Below, one piece after another: positions 1 to 8,506 of a stretch of 64,000 nucleotides of DNA. Within the stretch, counting starts at the first letter, position 1. Every line of letters starts with the position of its first letter. The notes under the pieces are model-generated. The model saw nothing but the letters and a program-made list of their open reading frames with translations. It was not told the DNA's origin and searched no databases. Source of the DNA: Agaricicola taiwanensis (lineage in GTDB: Bacteria > Pseudomonadota > Alphaproteobacteria > Rhizobiales > Methylopilaceae); NCBI RefSeq assembly GCF_014635245.1, contig NZ_BMCP01000001.1:1426001-1490000 (forward strand), read 5' to 3'. The translations under genes and the position numbers were made by a program.

Positions 1-160
1 GCGTCTGCGAGTTGAGTTCGTCCGCCAGCTTCTGGGCGACCGTGATCATCGGTGTGCCCGTCAGCCACAGCAGCAGCACGGCTGTGGCGCCGAGGACGAG
101 ATAGATCGGCGCGCCGATGACCAGCAGGCTGCCGAAAGTTGCGATGCCTAGGCCTCCCAT
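1..160 (-). CDS. dctM: TRAP transporter large permease DctM (5' part only)
   Basis: Only the first 53 codons are in the window; the rest lies beyond the left edge. The reading frame starts at an ATG (158-160, minus strand) that overlaps the end of dctQ by 13 bases. It encodes one long hydrophobic N-terminal segment (ATFGSLLVIGAPIYLVLGA) typical of DctM/SiaM large permeases. DctM is the sodium- or proton-coupled transport subunit of tripartite carriers and pairs with DctQ. The identification rests mainly on gene order dctP-dctQ-dctM and the hydrophobic start, since the diagnostic repeats are not visible. Confidence 0.85.
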   Translation of the reverse strand, partial: MGGLGIATFGSLLVIGAPIYLVLGATAVLLLWLTGTPMITVAQKLADELNSQT

Positions 161-741
161 CGTTTCACCTCGTCCTCATCAATGGTTTCGGCGCTCGCCG
201 GTGCAAGCCGCCCGGTGATCAGACCGATGGTCGTGGTTAGATGGGCGGCGCACATCAGCACGGCGGCCACCGGTAGGGCGGAATAGTAGATCCACAGCGG
301 GAACCGCACATGGCTCGCCGACAAATCGTTGTAGGTATAGGCCTCCTGAGCCACCTGGAAGCCGTACCAGACGAGAAATGCCGCAAAGGCGAAGCCCAGC
401 AGGTTGGCGGCGATGTCGCAGATCCGCTGCCACGGCGGCGACATGAAACCGACCACAAGGTCAGCACGCACATGCGACCTGGTGCGAGTGACGCCGCCGC
501 AGGCGATCAGAACCGCCCAGACCACCATGTAAACGGTGACCTCCTCGGAGAATGCCGGCGCCATGGCCGGCACGAACAGGCGCATCAGCACCGTGACGGT
601 CACCAGCAGGAGAGCGCCTCCGATAAGGACGCCGGAGATGCCCTTTTCAACCAGGTCGAGCACATGCCCGACCCCTGATCGCGGCGGCCTTTCGGCCGCC
701 GCGTCATGGGTGAGCTCAGTTGCCTGATTCATGCTTGGCAA
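148..741 (-). CDS. dctQ: TRAP transporter small permease DctQ
   Basis: A 197-residue inner-membrane protein with four hydrophobic segments, roughly residues 35-55, 70-85, 108-128 and 150-172. It contains the DctQ-family stretch EEVTVYMVVWAVLIACGG followed by the polar RTRSHVRADL loop. DctQ stabilises the large permease DctM and lies between dctP and dctM. The start overlaps the end of dctP by 26 bases; an in-frame ATG three codons later (732) is also possible. Tight overlaps on both sides indicate one polycistronic transcript. Confidence 0.9.
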   Translation of the reverse strand: MPSMNQATELTHDAAAERPPRSGVGHVLDLVEKGISGVLIGGALLLVTVTVLMRLFVPAMAPAFSEEVTVYMVVWAVLIACGGVTRTRSHVRADLVVGFMSPPWQRICDIAANLLGFAFAAFLVWYGFQVAQEAYTYNDLSASHVRFPLWIYYSALPVAAVLMCAAHLTTTIGLITGRLAPASAETIDEDEVKRWEA

Positions 742-1786
742 ACTCCTCGCGCGCCATCTTTACGAGATCAGGATCGATCTTCATGGTGTCGATCAAGGCC
801 TGCTCATGCTTGAGCAGTTCCTGCCGGAAGGCTTTGAGGTCGTCATCCGAGGCCGTGATGACCTCGATGCCGTTCTCGATGTTGCCGTTGCGGGTTTTGA
901 CCTGCGACGCGCGGGCATCCTCGCGGGCCTGACCAATGACCTCTGCCCAAGCCTCCACGAGCGCCTTCTGAACGTCCGCGTCCTGCTTGTCCCAGAAGCG
1001 CTTGGAGACCATCGGCACGTATTGGCTGAACCACTGGCGGTCCTCGAAGGCGTATTTGATGCCGGAATCCCACATCTTGGCGACATTGATGGATTCATGT
1101 GTGCTGACGAGTCCATCGACCACCTTGGTCTGCAGCGCCAGCGCAGCATCGGCCCAGGGGATCGCATTGGGCGTTGCGCCCATGATCTCCACCCGCCGCG
1201 CATTGGCGGTGCCGCCCGGGATACGGAACTTGAGGCCTTTCAGGTCCTCGATCTTCTCGGCCTTCCTGCCGACCATGAAGTAATGGTTGAAGCCCAGGCT
1301 CATCCACGGGCCAAGGACCTTCACGCCAATGGTATCCTCGGCGTTCTTGTTGATGGCCTGGCCAACCGGGCCGTCCGTCACGTCAAGGATCAGATCTTCG
1401 GGCATGCCGTAGAAAGTCGGCAGCGAGGTGATGGCGAAGTTGGGATCGGTGCCGTCGAGCTGCCAGGTGCCCGGAACGCCCATTTCGACGGCGCCCTGGC
1501 GGAGCGCCCGCGGAATATCGCGGTCCTTGTACAGCTGGGAGCTGGGATAGATCTCGAATTCCAGCTTGTCGCCGATGCGCTTTTTCACGGCTTCGACGTA
1601 TTTGTCGATGGTGATGTTCTTGACGTGGTTGGGATTGGTTTCGAGCGATATGCGGAACTTCTCAGCCCGCGCATCACTCGCCGAAAACACCGAAACACCC
1701 ACGGCGGCGAGGGCCAGGAACCCCGTGAGAATGCCCCTGCGTTTTGTGGTGGTAAGTGCGGCAGGCAAGCAAGTTGCTGATCGCAT
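716..1786 (-). CDS. dctP: TRAP transporter solute-binding protein DctP
   Basis: A periplasmic binding protein of 356 residues. The start at 1786 is chosen because a good Shine-Dalgarno (AAGGGAG) precedes it and a Sec signal peptide follows (basic start, GILTGFLALAAVGVSVF core, cleavage after SDARA); an upstream in-frame ATG at 1870 would put about 28 odd residues before it. DctP-family features are visible: EKFRISLETNPNHVKNI at the mature N-terminus and LKGLKFRIPGG, whose arginine normally binds the ligand carboxylate. The ligand is probably a carboxylic acid, but I cannot name it. First gene of the operon, divergent from gltX. Confidence 0.92.
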   Translation of the reverse strand: MRSATCLPAALTTTKRRGILTGFLALAAVGVSVFSASDARAEKFRISLETNPNHVKNITIDKYVEAVKKRIGDKLEFEIYPSSQLYKDRDIPRALRQGAVEMGVPGTWQLDGTDPNFAITSLPTFYGMPEDLILDVTDGPVGQAINKNAEDTIGVKVLGPWMSLGFNHYFMVGRKAEKIEDLKGLKFRIPGGTANARRVEIMGATPNAIPWADAALALQTKVVDGLVSTHESINVAKMWDSGIKYAFEDRQWFSQYVPMVSKRFWDKQDADVQKALVEAWAEVIGQAREDARASQVKTRNGNIENGIEVITASDDDLKAFRQELLKHEQALIDTMKIDPDLVKMAREEFAKHESGN

Positions 1787-1882
1787 ACGTTCTCTCCCTT
1801 CCTTGATTTTGCCCGGCCGGATGCGGCGGGCTTTTGATCGAGCGGGAGGATTGCGTGCCCCTGTCTTCAAGTCAATGTTAGA

Positions 1883-1892
1883 CTGTAGACAA
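1883..1892. promoter_or_regulatory. Possible GntR-type operator upstream of dctP
   Basis: Read on the minus strand, this is TTGTCTACAG, a near-palindrome close to the TTGTNNACAA-like sites bound by FadR-subfamily GntR regulators that often control TRAP operons. It lies about 100 bases upstream of the dctP start in the dctP/gltX divergent region. No GntR gene is in the window, so this is weak. Confidence 0.25.
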
Positions 1893-1988
1893 CTTGACTC
1901 GATGTCTCGGCACCGCCCGCAACGTCCTGAAACGCCCGTGATGAAATCGTTCGGATGACGTGGAAAGATATGCTACCGGCACCTTATT

Positions 1989-3341
1989 ATGGCTCCATCA
2001 CCTGTCGTCCGCTTCGCGCCTTCACCCACCGGGCTCATTCATCTCGGCAATGTCCGTACAGCCTTGCTCAATTGGTGCCTTGCCAAGAAAGCAGGAGGGC
2101 GCTTCATCCTGCGCTTTGACGATACCGATGGCGAGCGCTCGCGGGATGAATATGCCGAAGCCATCGCGGCCGATCTTCGATGGCTCGGGATGATACCCGA
2201 TGAGACGGTGCGCCAGTCGGATCGCGGCCTGATGTATGGCGCGGCTGCGGCGGTCCTGAAGACGGCAGGACGTCTCTATCCGGCCTATGAGACCGAAGAG
2301 GAGCTCGACAGGAAGCGGCGCCTCGCGCGCGCGTCGGGCCGCCCGCCGATCTACGACCGCGCGGCGTTGAAGCTGTCTGAGGAGGAAAGAGCGCGGCTGG
2401 AGGCAGAGGGCCGCAGGCCTCACTGGAGGTTTCTGCTCAATCACAAGCCGGTGGTTTGGGACGATCTGGTGCGTGGAAACCATTCCATCGACGCGGCGAG
2501 CCTGTCCGACCCCGTTCTGGTGCGCGAGGACGGAACGCCGCTCTACACCTTCACCAGCGTTGTGGATGATGCCGATCTGGGGATAACTCACATCATCCGT
2601 GGCGAAGATCATGTGACCAACACCGCGGTCCAGATCCAGCTTTTCGAAGCACTCGGCGCCGATGCGCCCGCCTTCGCCCACCATAATCTTCTGATTGCCG
2701 CCTCAGGCGCAGGGCTGTCCAAGCGGGAGGGCTCGCTCTCCATTGCCAGCCTTCGCGGCGCGGGGATTGAACCACAGGCGCTTGCGGCCTACGCGACACT
2801 GGTCGGTTCGGCGGAAGCCGTGCGGCCGGTCAGGGATCTCGCTGAACTTGCCGAGCTGGTGGATCTTGCTCGTTTGTCCCGCGCGCCCTCGCATGTGGAT
2901 GAGGCCGAGCTTGCCGCGCTCAATGCCAAGGTCGTCCACGGGCTCTCCTATGATGATGTGGCGCAGCGCCTTCATGGGCTCGGCATTGGTGGTGGTGCGG
3001 CCTTCTGGGAGACCGTGCGGCCCAACCTGTCCCGAGTCGATGAAGCGGCCGAATGGTGGCGGATCGCCACGGGAGATCTTGAGCCTGTGGCTGTCGAGGG
3101 CACGGATGCCGATGTCATAATCGCTGCGCGCCACAGCCTCCCGGGTGGCGTTTGGGACGATACGACATGGAAATTCTGGACCCGCGCCGTCGCGGAAGCG
3201 ACCGGCCTGAAGGGGCGCGCCTTGTTCCATCCCCTGCGCAAAGCCCTGACGGGCCGTGATGCAGGACCGGACATGAGCGCCTTTCTGCCCTTCATCGGCC
3301 GCGAGCGGGCGCAGGTTCGTCTCGGCCGGAGCGAAACCTGA
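1989..3341 (+). CDS. gltX: Glutamate--tRNA ligase
   Basis: A class I aminoacyl-tRNA synthetase of 450 residues that charges tRNA with glutamate in the cytoplasm. The HIGH-type signature appears as [19 protein letters not shown] near residue 12, the family RFDDTD block near residue 43, and the KMSKS-type loop as [11 protein letters not shown] near residue 240. The C-terminal half is the alpha-helical anticodon-binding cage. Many alphaproteobacteria carry two GltX proteins, one of which charges tRNA-Gln for later amidation; the tRNA-Gln in this window would need that route if no GlnRS exists. I cannot say which paralogue this is. It is followed convergently, 7 bases away, by the DUF2865 gene. 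Confidence 0.95.
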   Translation: MAPSPVVRFAPSPTGLIHLGNVRTALLNWCLAKKAGGRFILRFDDTDGERSRDEYAEAIAADLRWLGMIPDETVRQSDRGLMYGAAAAVLKTAGRLYPAYETEEELDRKRRLARASGRPPIYDRAALKLSEEERARLEAEGRRPHWRFLLNHKPVVWDDLVRGNHSIDAASLSDPVLVREDGTPLYTFTSVVDDADLGITHIIRGEDHVTNTAVQIQLFEALGADAPAFAHHNLLIAASGAGLSKREGSLSIASLRGAGIEPQALAAYATLVGSAEAVRPVRDLAELAELVDLARLSRAPSHVDEAELAALNAKVVHGLSYDDVAQRLHGLGIGGGAAFWETVRPNLSRVDEAAEWWRIATGDLEPVAVEGTDADVIIAARHSLPGGVWDDTTWKFWTRAVAEATGLKGRALFHPLRKALTGRDAGPDMSAFLPFIGRERAQVRLGRSET

Positions 3342-3348
3342 CGCCGGT

Positions 3349-4293
3349 TTACGGCTGAGATTGCTGAGGCTGATCGGGCTTCTTCGGGGCCGACATCTCC
3401 CGGGCCCGATCCTCGTCGATGACGATATCACCCTCACGGATGGTCGGATCCTGTCCGTTCGAAAGAGCCTGCGCCCAGGTCTGGCCCGCCGGCTTGCACG
3501 AACAGTCCTTCACGAACTCCTTCTGGTAGCGGAAGGCGTTTTCGAGGTTGGTGTAGGACTCGGCGTTCATGTTGGCGGCCTGGTGCATGTCGCCGCCCGG
3601 ATTGGGATAGGTGAAGAGATCGGCCTGGGTTCCGGGGCAGGTCTGCTGGCAGATGGCCGCATCACGCGCGAAGTTGGACGGCGTGGTGGAATAGCTGATG
3701 GGATAGAAGAAGCCATCGCACATCCTCACGCAGACCGTACGGAAGCTGTCGTTGTTTGGGCGCGAGTCGTCGCTGTAGGGGACAGTGGGCTCGATGATCT
3801 CTTCCTGAGCGCCGCCTCCAAACAGAAGGCCGAATATGCCGCCGCGCCTCGGCTGTTGAGGCGCATTGGCGTACTGCGGGCCGCACTGGTTCTGACCGAG
3901 CGCCGCGAGGATCTGGTTGCGGCGCACGTCCCGGTTCGGATCGCCCGCCCGGGCGCGTTGCGCCTGGACCATCAGCTGATCCAGGTTGTTGCGCTGCTGG
4001 TCGATGCGCGCATCGATACCCCGGCATTCGGGAGAGGGCGCGGGGCCGAACAGAAAGGTGCGGCCGCACCCAAGGCTGCGGCTGTAGGCTATGGTACGGT
4101 CGAGCTCATAGCGCTGGCGAGCGACGTTTTCTTCCGCCCGGCGGATCTGCTGTGGCGACACGCTGTTCTGGTCGAGCGACGCGAGCTGCCGTTCAAGCTG
4201 AACGCAGGTCTGGGATGCCTGAGCCGCCGCGGCACCGGCTGAAAACAGCATGATGCCGATGCCGATCGCAAAAGAACGCATATTGTACCGCAT
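3349..4293 (-). CDS. DUF2865 domain-containing periplasmic protein
   Basis: A 314-residue protein with an N-terminal signal peptide (SFAIGIGIMLFSAGAAAAQA). A helical region follows (about residues 30-120) with many Q and R residues, then a glycine-rich linker with GIFGLLFGGG. The C-terminal cysteine-containing domain has VRMCDGFFYPISYST, CQQTCPG and DCSCKPAGQTWAQAL, the hallmark of DUF2865, a family of unknown function common in Hyphomicrobiales. Spaced cysteines suggest disulfides in the periplasm. Start uncertain between 4293 and the next ATG at 4281. It is convergent with gltX. Confidence 0.85.
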   Translation of the reverse strand: MRYNMRSFAIGIGIMLFSAGAAAAQASQTCVQLERQLASLDQNSVSPQQIRRAEENVARQRYELDRTIAYSRSLGCGRTFLFGPAPSPECRGIDARIDQQRNNLDQLMVQAQRARAGDPNRDVRRNQILAALGQNQCGPQYANAPQQPRRGGIFGLLFGGGAQEEIIEPTVPYSDDSRPNNDSFRTVCVRMCDGFFYPISYSTTPSNFARDAAICQQTCPGTQADLFTYPNPGGDMHQAANMNAESYTNLENAFRYQKEFVKDCSCKPAGQTWAQALSNGQDPTIREGDIVIDEDRAREMSAPKKPDQPQQSQP

Positions 4294-4357
4294 GAACCGC
4301 CGTTGATGATCTGCCGCACCATAAGAGTGCGTCTCTTGCCCGGCAATTCCGGCTGAA

Positions 4358-4390
4358 CTGTGAAGCGCTCTTTTTGAGACCGCTTCACAG
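4358..4390. repeat. 10-bp inverted repeat after marR
   Basis: CTGTGAAGCG at 4358-4367 is repeated in perfect inverted form at 4381-4390, with a 13-base loop that can add a CTC/GAG pair. It lies 6 bases past the marR stop codon. A folded transcript would form a strong hairpin that could end or stabilise the marR mRNA, but there is no clear run of T after it on the minus strand. Confidence 0.5.
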
Positions 4391-4395
4391 CTTTG

Positions 4396-4908
4396 TCATG
4401 CGCGCCCGGAAACGCTCTGGTCCAACTTCGCCAGAAGGTTTTTGAGGAGGGCGCGTTCGCTCTCGTCGAGGCTGTTCCAGATCTTGCGGGAGAAGGCGCG
4501 GCATTCCGGCGCGATCTGGGTGACCAGCGACTGACCCACCTCCGTCAACGAAAGAAGTGATTCGCGCAGATCGTTTCGATTGGGCCTGCGCGCAATCAAG
4601 CGGCGCCGCTCAAGGTCGGCGACGGCACGGCTGACCTTGGTCTTATGCATATCGGTGACTTCACCGATGGTTTTCGCCGTCGTCACGCCCAGTTCGGAAA
4701 GAAGCGAAAGAATTCGCCACTCCGCCAGCCCGATATCATGAGATTTCAGGCACTGGCGTTCCGCTTCGCGCACCACGCGCATGGCGACAAGACCAAATCT
4801 GTCAGGGAAGTATTCGGCCAATGGCAATTCAAAAGCGCCATTGTCATTCGTAGGAAAGGACGCACGCACCATCGGTGCGGCGGCAGACCGCTCACGATAA
4901 ACCATCAT
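4396..4908 (-). CDS. MarR family transcriptional regulator
   Basis: A 170-residue cytoplasmic DNA-binding protein. The winged helix is clear: LAEWRILSLLSEL (helix 2), TTAKTIGEVTDMHKTKVSRAVADLERRRLI (recognition helix and wing start), then RPNRNDLRESLLSLTEVG (beta-wing). An N-terminal extension of about 30 residues precedes helix 1. MarR proteins bind small palindromes and are often released by phenolic or oxidising ligands; many repress themselves. It is divergent from cysS, with a 343-base intergenic region that holds a perfect palindrome (5021-5048). The target genes are unknown. Confidence 0.92.
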   Translation of the reverse strand: MMVYRERSAAAPMVRASFPTNDNGAFELPLAEYFPDRFGLVAMRVVREAERQCLKSHDIGLAEWRILSLLSELGVTTAKTIGEVTDMHKTKVSRAVADLERRRLIARRPNRNDLRESLLSLTEVGQSLVTQIAPECRAFSRKIWNSLDESERALLKNLLAKLDQSVSGRA

Positions 4909-5251
4909 TCACTTGCCCCCAAGTGCTATGTGCTTTCGCAGACATTCTTAACGGAAAGTAACCTGCGAAATCTGTATTTGAGTGATTAAAGGATCATTAG
5001 GCGTCTTGCAACTATCGGAAAATTTTAGCGTTTCTTATCGCTAAAATTAATGGTGAATATGCAACCGAAGCTTGTGCCTGCAGGGTGCTTGACGGCGCCG
5101 CCGTCACCAAGCATTCTCCCGCGATGGCAAAGCTGATCCACATAAGGGCGATCTTCATTTGCGGCTAGCGACAACGCTGGCCGTGGCCGTATTTTCCTGA
5201 CAATTCAGAAAAACGCGACAGCCCCGGCCGCATGGCAGGCGACGGGAAAAG
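4909..5251. other. Intergenic region between marR and cysS
   Basis: A 343-base divergent region with no convincing gene. The part next to marR is AT-rich compared with the flanks and must carry the marR promoter. A perfect 10-bp inverted repeat lies at 5021-5048. The 100 bases before cysS are GC-rich and end in a GGGAAAAG ribosome binding site. Confidence 0.7.
5021..5048. promoter_or_regulatory. Perfect palindrome, candidate operator
   Basis: AATTTTAGCG (5021-5030) and its exact reverse complement CGCTAAAATT (5039-5048) flank an 8-base spacer. The element is 113 bases upstream of the marR start. It could be a regulator binding site or a hairpin; read on the minus strand it is followed by TT, but there is no upstream gene on that strand to terminate, which favours an operator. 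Confidence 0.45.
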
Positions 5252-6661
5252 ATGACGTTGAAGCTTTTTAATACGTTGACCAAGAGCAAGGATGGCTTCA
5301 TCCCGCTCGATGCTCACAACGTGCGGATGTATGTCTGCGGGCCGACGGTCTATGACCGGGCCCATATCGGCAACGCGAGGCCAGTCATTGTTTTTGATAT
5401 ACTCTATAGACTGCTTCGTCACATCTACGGTGAGAGCCATGTTTTCTATGTCCGTAACATTACGGATGTTGATGACAAGATAAACGCTCGCGCGGCGGAA
5501 AGAAACATTTCGATCCGTGAGTTGACGGAAGAGACCGCGGCCGTGTTCCGGCAGGATGTTGCCGATCTCGGCTGCCTCTCGCCCACGGTCGAGCCGCGCG
5601 CGACCGAACATATCGATGAAATGAAGGCCATCATCGAGCGTCTGATTGCGCGGGGCTTTGCCTATGTGGCCGAAGATCACGTCCTCTTCTCGGTCAAGGC
5701 GATGGAAGGCAGGAAGAGCGGTCTGTCCTATGGCGCGCTCGCGCGCCGCTCGATCGATGAGATGCTGGCTGGCGCCCGTGTCGATGTCGCGCCTTATAAG
5801 CGCGATCCCATGGATTTCGTCCTTTGGAAGCCCTCGCCGGAAGGGACGCCGGCATGGGAAAGCCCCGCCGGTATCACCAGGCCGGGCCGGCCTGGCTGGC
5901 ACATCGAATGTTCGGCCATGGCCTGGAAGCACCTGATCGATGCCTTCGCGGGCCGGCTCCGCTGCGATGATGCGCAGATCAATACCTTCGACATCCACGG
6001 CGGCGGCATCGATCTCGTCTTCCCCCATCATGAAAACGAAATAGCCCAATCCTGCTGCGCCTTCGGCATGGAACGCATGGCGAGCGTATGGATGCACAAC
6101 GGCTTCCTGCAGGTGGAGGGCGAGAAGATGTCCAAGTCCTTGGGCAACTTCATCACCATCGGCGAGCTTCTGGCCGACTGGCCGGGCGACGTGATCCGCC
6201 TCGCCATGCTGCAGACCCATTACCGCCAGCCGATCAACTGGACGTTGAAGGGGTTGGAAGAGGCGGAGAGGACTTTGAGCGCATGGTTTGAGGCCGCTTC
6301 GGATACCGCCGAGCCGCGCCCGGCTCCAGAAGTGATCGCTGCGCTTTCCGATGATCTGAACACGCCACGAGCCATCGCCGAGATTCATGGGCTTCGTGGC
6401 CGGGAGGAGGGAACCGCCTTGGCTGGCACCCTGGCGTTCCTGGGCTTTCGTCCCGATCTGCTGGCCCGGTGGCAGGAAGCGCGATCATCGCACGCTCTGT
6501 CGCTGCCGGTTGAAGAGATCGAACGTCTGGTGAGCGCGCGTCTGGCCGCCCGAAAGAGCAGGAACTTCGCCGAAGCGGACCGCATCCGCGACGAACTGGC
6601 GGCACAGGGCGTCCTTCTCAAGGATGGTCCCGAGGGGACCAGCTGGGAGCCGGCGCGATGA
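5252..6661 (+). CDS. cysS: Cysteine--tRNA ligase
   Basis: A class I synthetase of 469 residues, the usual length. It charges tRNA-Cys. Visible signatures are [19 protein letters not shown] near residue 28 (zinc-binding Cys plus the HIGH motif), GWHIECSAM near residue 215, and KMSKSLGNF near residue 278. Zinc ligands, in the Cys/His order expected for the family, are present (Cys in CGPT, Cys in [15 protein letters not shown]). Start is an ATG with GGGAAAAG upstream. Next gene uup follows after 36 bases. Confidence 0.96.
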   Translation: MTLKLFNTLTKSKDGFIPLDAHNVRMYVCGPTVYDRAHIGNARPVIVFDILYRLLRHIYGESHVFYVRNITDVDDKINARAAERNISIRELTEETAAVFRQDVADLGCLSPTVEPRATEHIDEMKAIIERLIARGFAYVAEDHVLFSVKAMEGRKSGLSYGALARRSIDEMLAGARVDVAPYKRDPMDFVLWKPSPEGTPAWESPAGITRPGRPGWHIECSAMAWKHLIDAFAGRLRCDDAQINTFDIHGGGIDLVFPHHENEIAQSCCAFGMERMASVWMHNGFLQVEGEKMSKSLGNFITIGELLADWPGDVIRLAMLQTHYRQPINWTLKGLEEAERTLSAWFEAASDTAEPRPAPEVIAALSDDLNTPRAIAEIHGLRGREEGTALAGTLAFLGFRPDLLARWQEARSSHALSLPVEEIERLVSARLAARKSRNFAEADRIRDELAAQGVLLKDGPEGTSWEPAR

Positions 6662-6697
6662 TGATCTTGCTCTTAAATTCAGCGATGGAGAGGTGAT

Positions 6698-8506
6698 ATG
6701 GCCGCTCCTCTGCTGATCCTCCAGGATATCGGCCTCACCTTCGGCGGTGGTCCGCTGCTGACCGGTGCTGATCTCAGCGTCGGTGCCGGAGAGCGGGTGG
6801 CGCTTGTCGGTCGCAACGGCTCGGGCAAGTCCACGCTCCTGAAGGTTGCCGCCGGCTTCGTCGAGCCTGACCGGGGCGAACGAACCGCGCGCAATGGCGC
6901 GACCATCCGCTACCTGCCGCAGGAACCGGATCTGTCAGGCTTCGCCACGACCCGTGCTTATGTGGAAGCGGGTCTCGGCCCGGGCGACGACACCTATCGC
7001 GCGCTTTATCTGCTCAATGAACTCGGCCTGACCGGCGAGGAAGACCCGGCGGCTCTCTCCGGAGGCGAGGTGCGGCGGGCCGCGCTCGCACGCGTGCTGG
7101 CGCCGGAGCCCGACGTGCTGTTGCTCGATGAACCAACCAACCATCTCGATCTTCCGGCCATCGCCTGGCTGGAAGCGGAGCTTGCGAGCCTCAAGTCGGC
7201 CCTTGTCATCATCAGCCATGACCGCCGGTTCCTTGAGACCCTGTCGCGCGTCACGGTCTGGCTCGACCGTGGTCGGACGCGCCGAAGCGAGCAGAGCTTT
7301 GCCCATTTCGAGGCTTGGCGCGATGCCATCCTCGAGGAGGAAGAACGCGACCGGCACAAGCTCGATCGCAAGATCGCGGCGGAAGAAGACTGGATGCGCT
7401 ATGGCGTGACAGCGCGGCGCAAGCGCAACATGCGCCGCGTCGGCGAGCTTGCCGCCCTGCGTCAGGAGCGAAGGGAAGGCCGCCGCGCCACGGGCACGGT
7501 GACCATGACAGTGACCGAAACGGAGAAGGTATCCGGCAAGCTTGTCATCGAAGCGGTCGACGTCTCCAAGTCCTACGGCGATCGCGCCATCGTCTCCAGG
7601 TTCTCTACCCGCATCGCACGTGGCGATCGCATCGGCCTGGTCGGCGCCAATGGTGCCGGCAAGACGACGCTGCTCAACCTGTTGACGGGGGCTCTATCGC
7701 CGGATTCAGGCACGGTGCGGCTCGGTGCCAATATCGAGATGGTGACACTGGACCAGGGGCGTGAAGCGCTTGATCCGGATAGGTCTCTGGCGGACACGCT
7801 GACGGGAGGGCACGGCGATCTCGTTCACGTGGGCGACGGCACCAAACATGTCATCGGCTATATGAAGGACTTTCTCTTCGCGCCCGAACAGGCCCGCACG
7901 CCGGTTCGGGTGCTTTCCGGCGGTGAACGGGCCCGGCTGATGCTGGCGCGGGCGCTTGCCAAGCCGGCCAATCTCCTTGTTCTCGACGAGCCGACGAACG
8001 ACCTTGATCTTGAGACGCTGGATCTCCTGCAGGAGATGCTGGCCGACCATCCCGGAACGGTGCTTCTCGTCAGCCATGATCGCGACTTCATCGATCGCGT
8101 GGTCTCCTCCGTGATCGTGTCGGAGGGAGAAGGCAGATGGACCGAATACGCCGGCGGCTATTCCGACATGCTGGCACAGCGCGGTGAGGGGGTAGGCGCC
8201 AGGAAAGCCGCTTCTGCGCCGAAGCAACCGAGGGGGGAGACCTCTGCAAAACCTGCTGCCAAAGCGAAGGGCAAACTGTCCTTTGAGGAACAGCATGCTC
8301 TGAAGACGCTGCCGAAGCGTATCGCGACGCTTGAGGCGGAGGTTGCAAAGCTGGACGCTGCCATTGCCGATCCCGAACTTTTCTCCCGCGATCCGGCCGC
8401 CTTCAATCGCGCGGCGGAAGCCGCCACCAAGGCGCGGGCAGACCTCGCAGAAGCCGAGGACCGCTGGCTGGAGATCGAAATGAAGCGCGAGGAGCTAGGC
8501 CTGTGA
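6698..8506 (+). CDS. uup: ABC-F family ATPase, Uup type
   Basis: A cytoplasmic protein of 602 residues with two ABC ATPase domains and no membrane segments. Walker A motifs are GRNGSGKST (about residue 37) and GANGAGKTT (about 320); signature sequences are LSGGEVRRAALARVL and LSGGERARLMLARAL; Walker B motifs end in LLLDEPTNHLDL and LVLDEPTNDLDL. The C-terminal 100 residues are lysine- and alanine-rich and then coiled coil, as in Uup, which acts at the ribosome and in suppressing precise transposon excision in E. coli. The stop codon overlaps the GTG start of cimA (GTGA), so the two are co-translated. Confidence 0.92.
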   Translation: MAAPLLILQDIGLTFGGGPLLTGADLSVGAGERVALVGRNGSGKSTLLKVAAGFVEPDRGERTARNGATIRYLPQEPDLSGFATTRAYVEAGLGPGDDTYRALYLLNELGLTGEEDPAALSGGEVRRAALARVLAPEPDVLLLDEPTNHLDLPAIAWLEAELASLKSALVIISHDRRFLETLSRVTVWLDRGRTRRSEQSFAHFEAWRDAILEEEERDRHKLDRKIAAEEDWMRYGVTARRKRNMRRVGELAALRQERREGRRATGTVTMTVTETEKVSGKLVIEAVDVSKSYGDRAIVSRFSTRIARGDRIGLVGANGAGKTTLLNLLTGALSPDSGTVRLGANIEMVTLDQGREALDPDRSLADTLTGGHGDLVHVGDGTKHVIGYMKDFLFAPEQARTPVRVLSGGERARLMLARALAKPANLLVLDEPTNDLDLETLDLLQEMLADHPGTVLLVSHDRDFIDRVVSSVIVSEGEGRWTEYAGGYSDMLAQRGEGVGARKAASAPKQPRGETSAKPAAKAKGKLSFEEQHALKTLPKRIATLEAEVAKLDAAIADPELFSRDPAAFNRAAEAATKARADLAEAEDRWLEIEMKREELGL

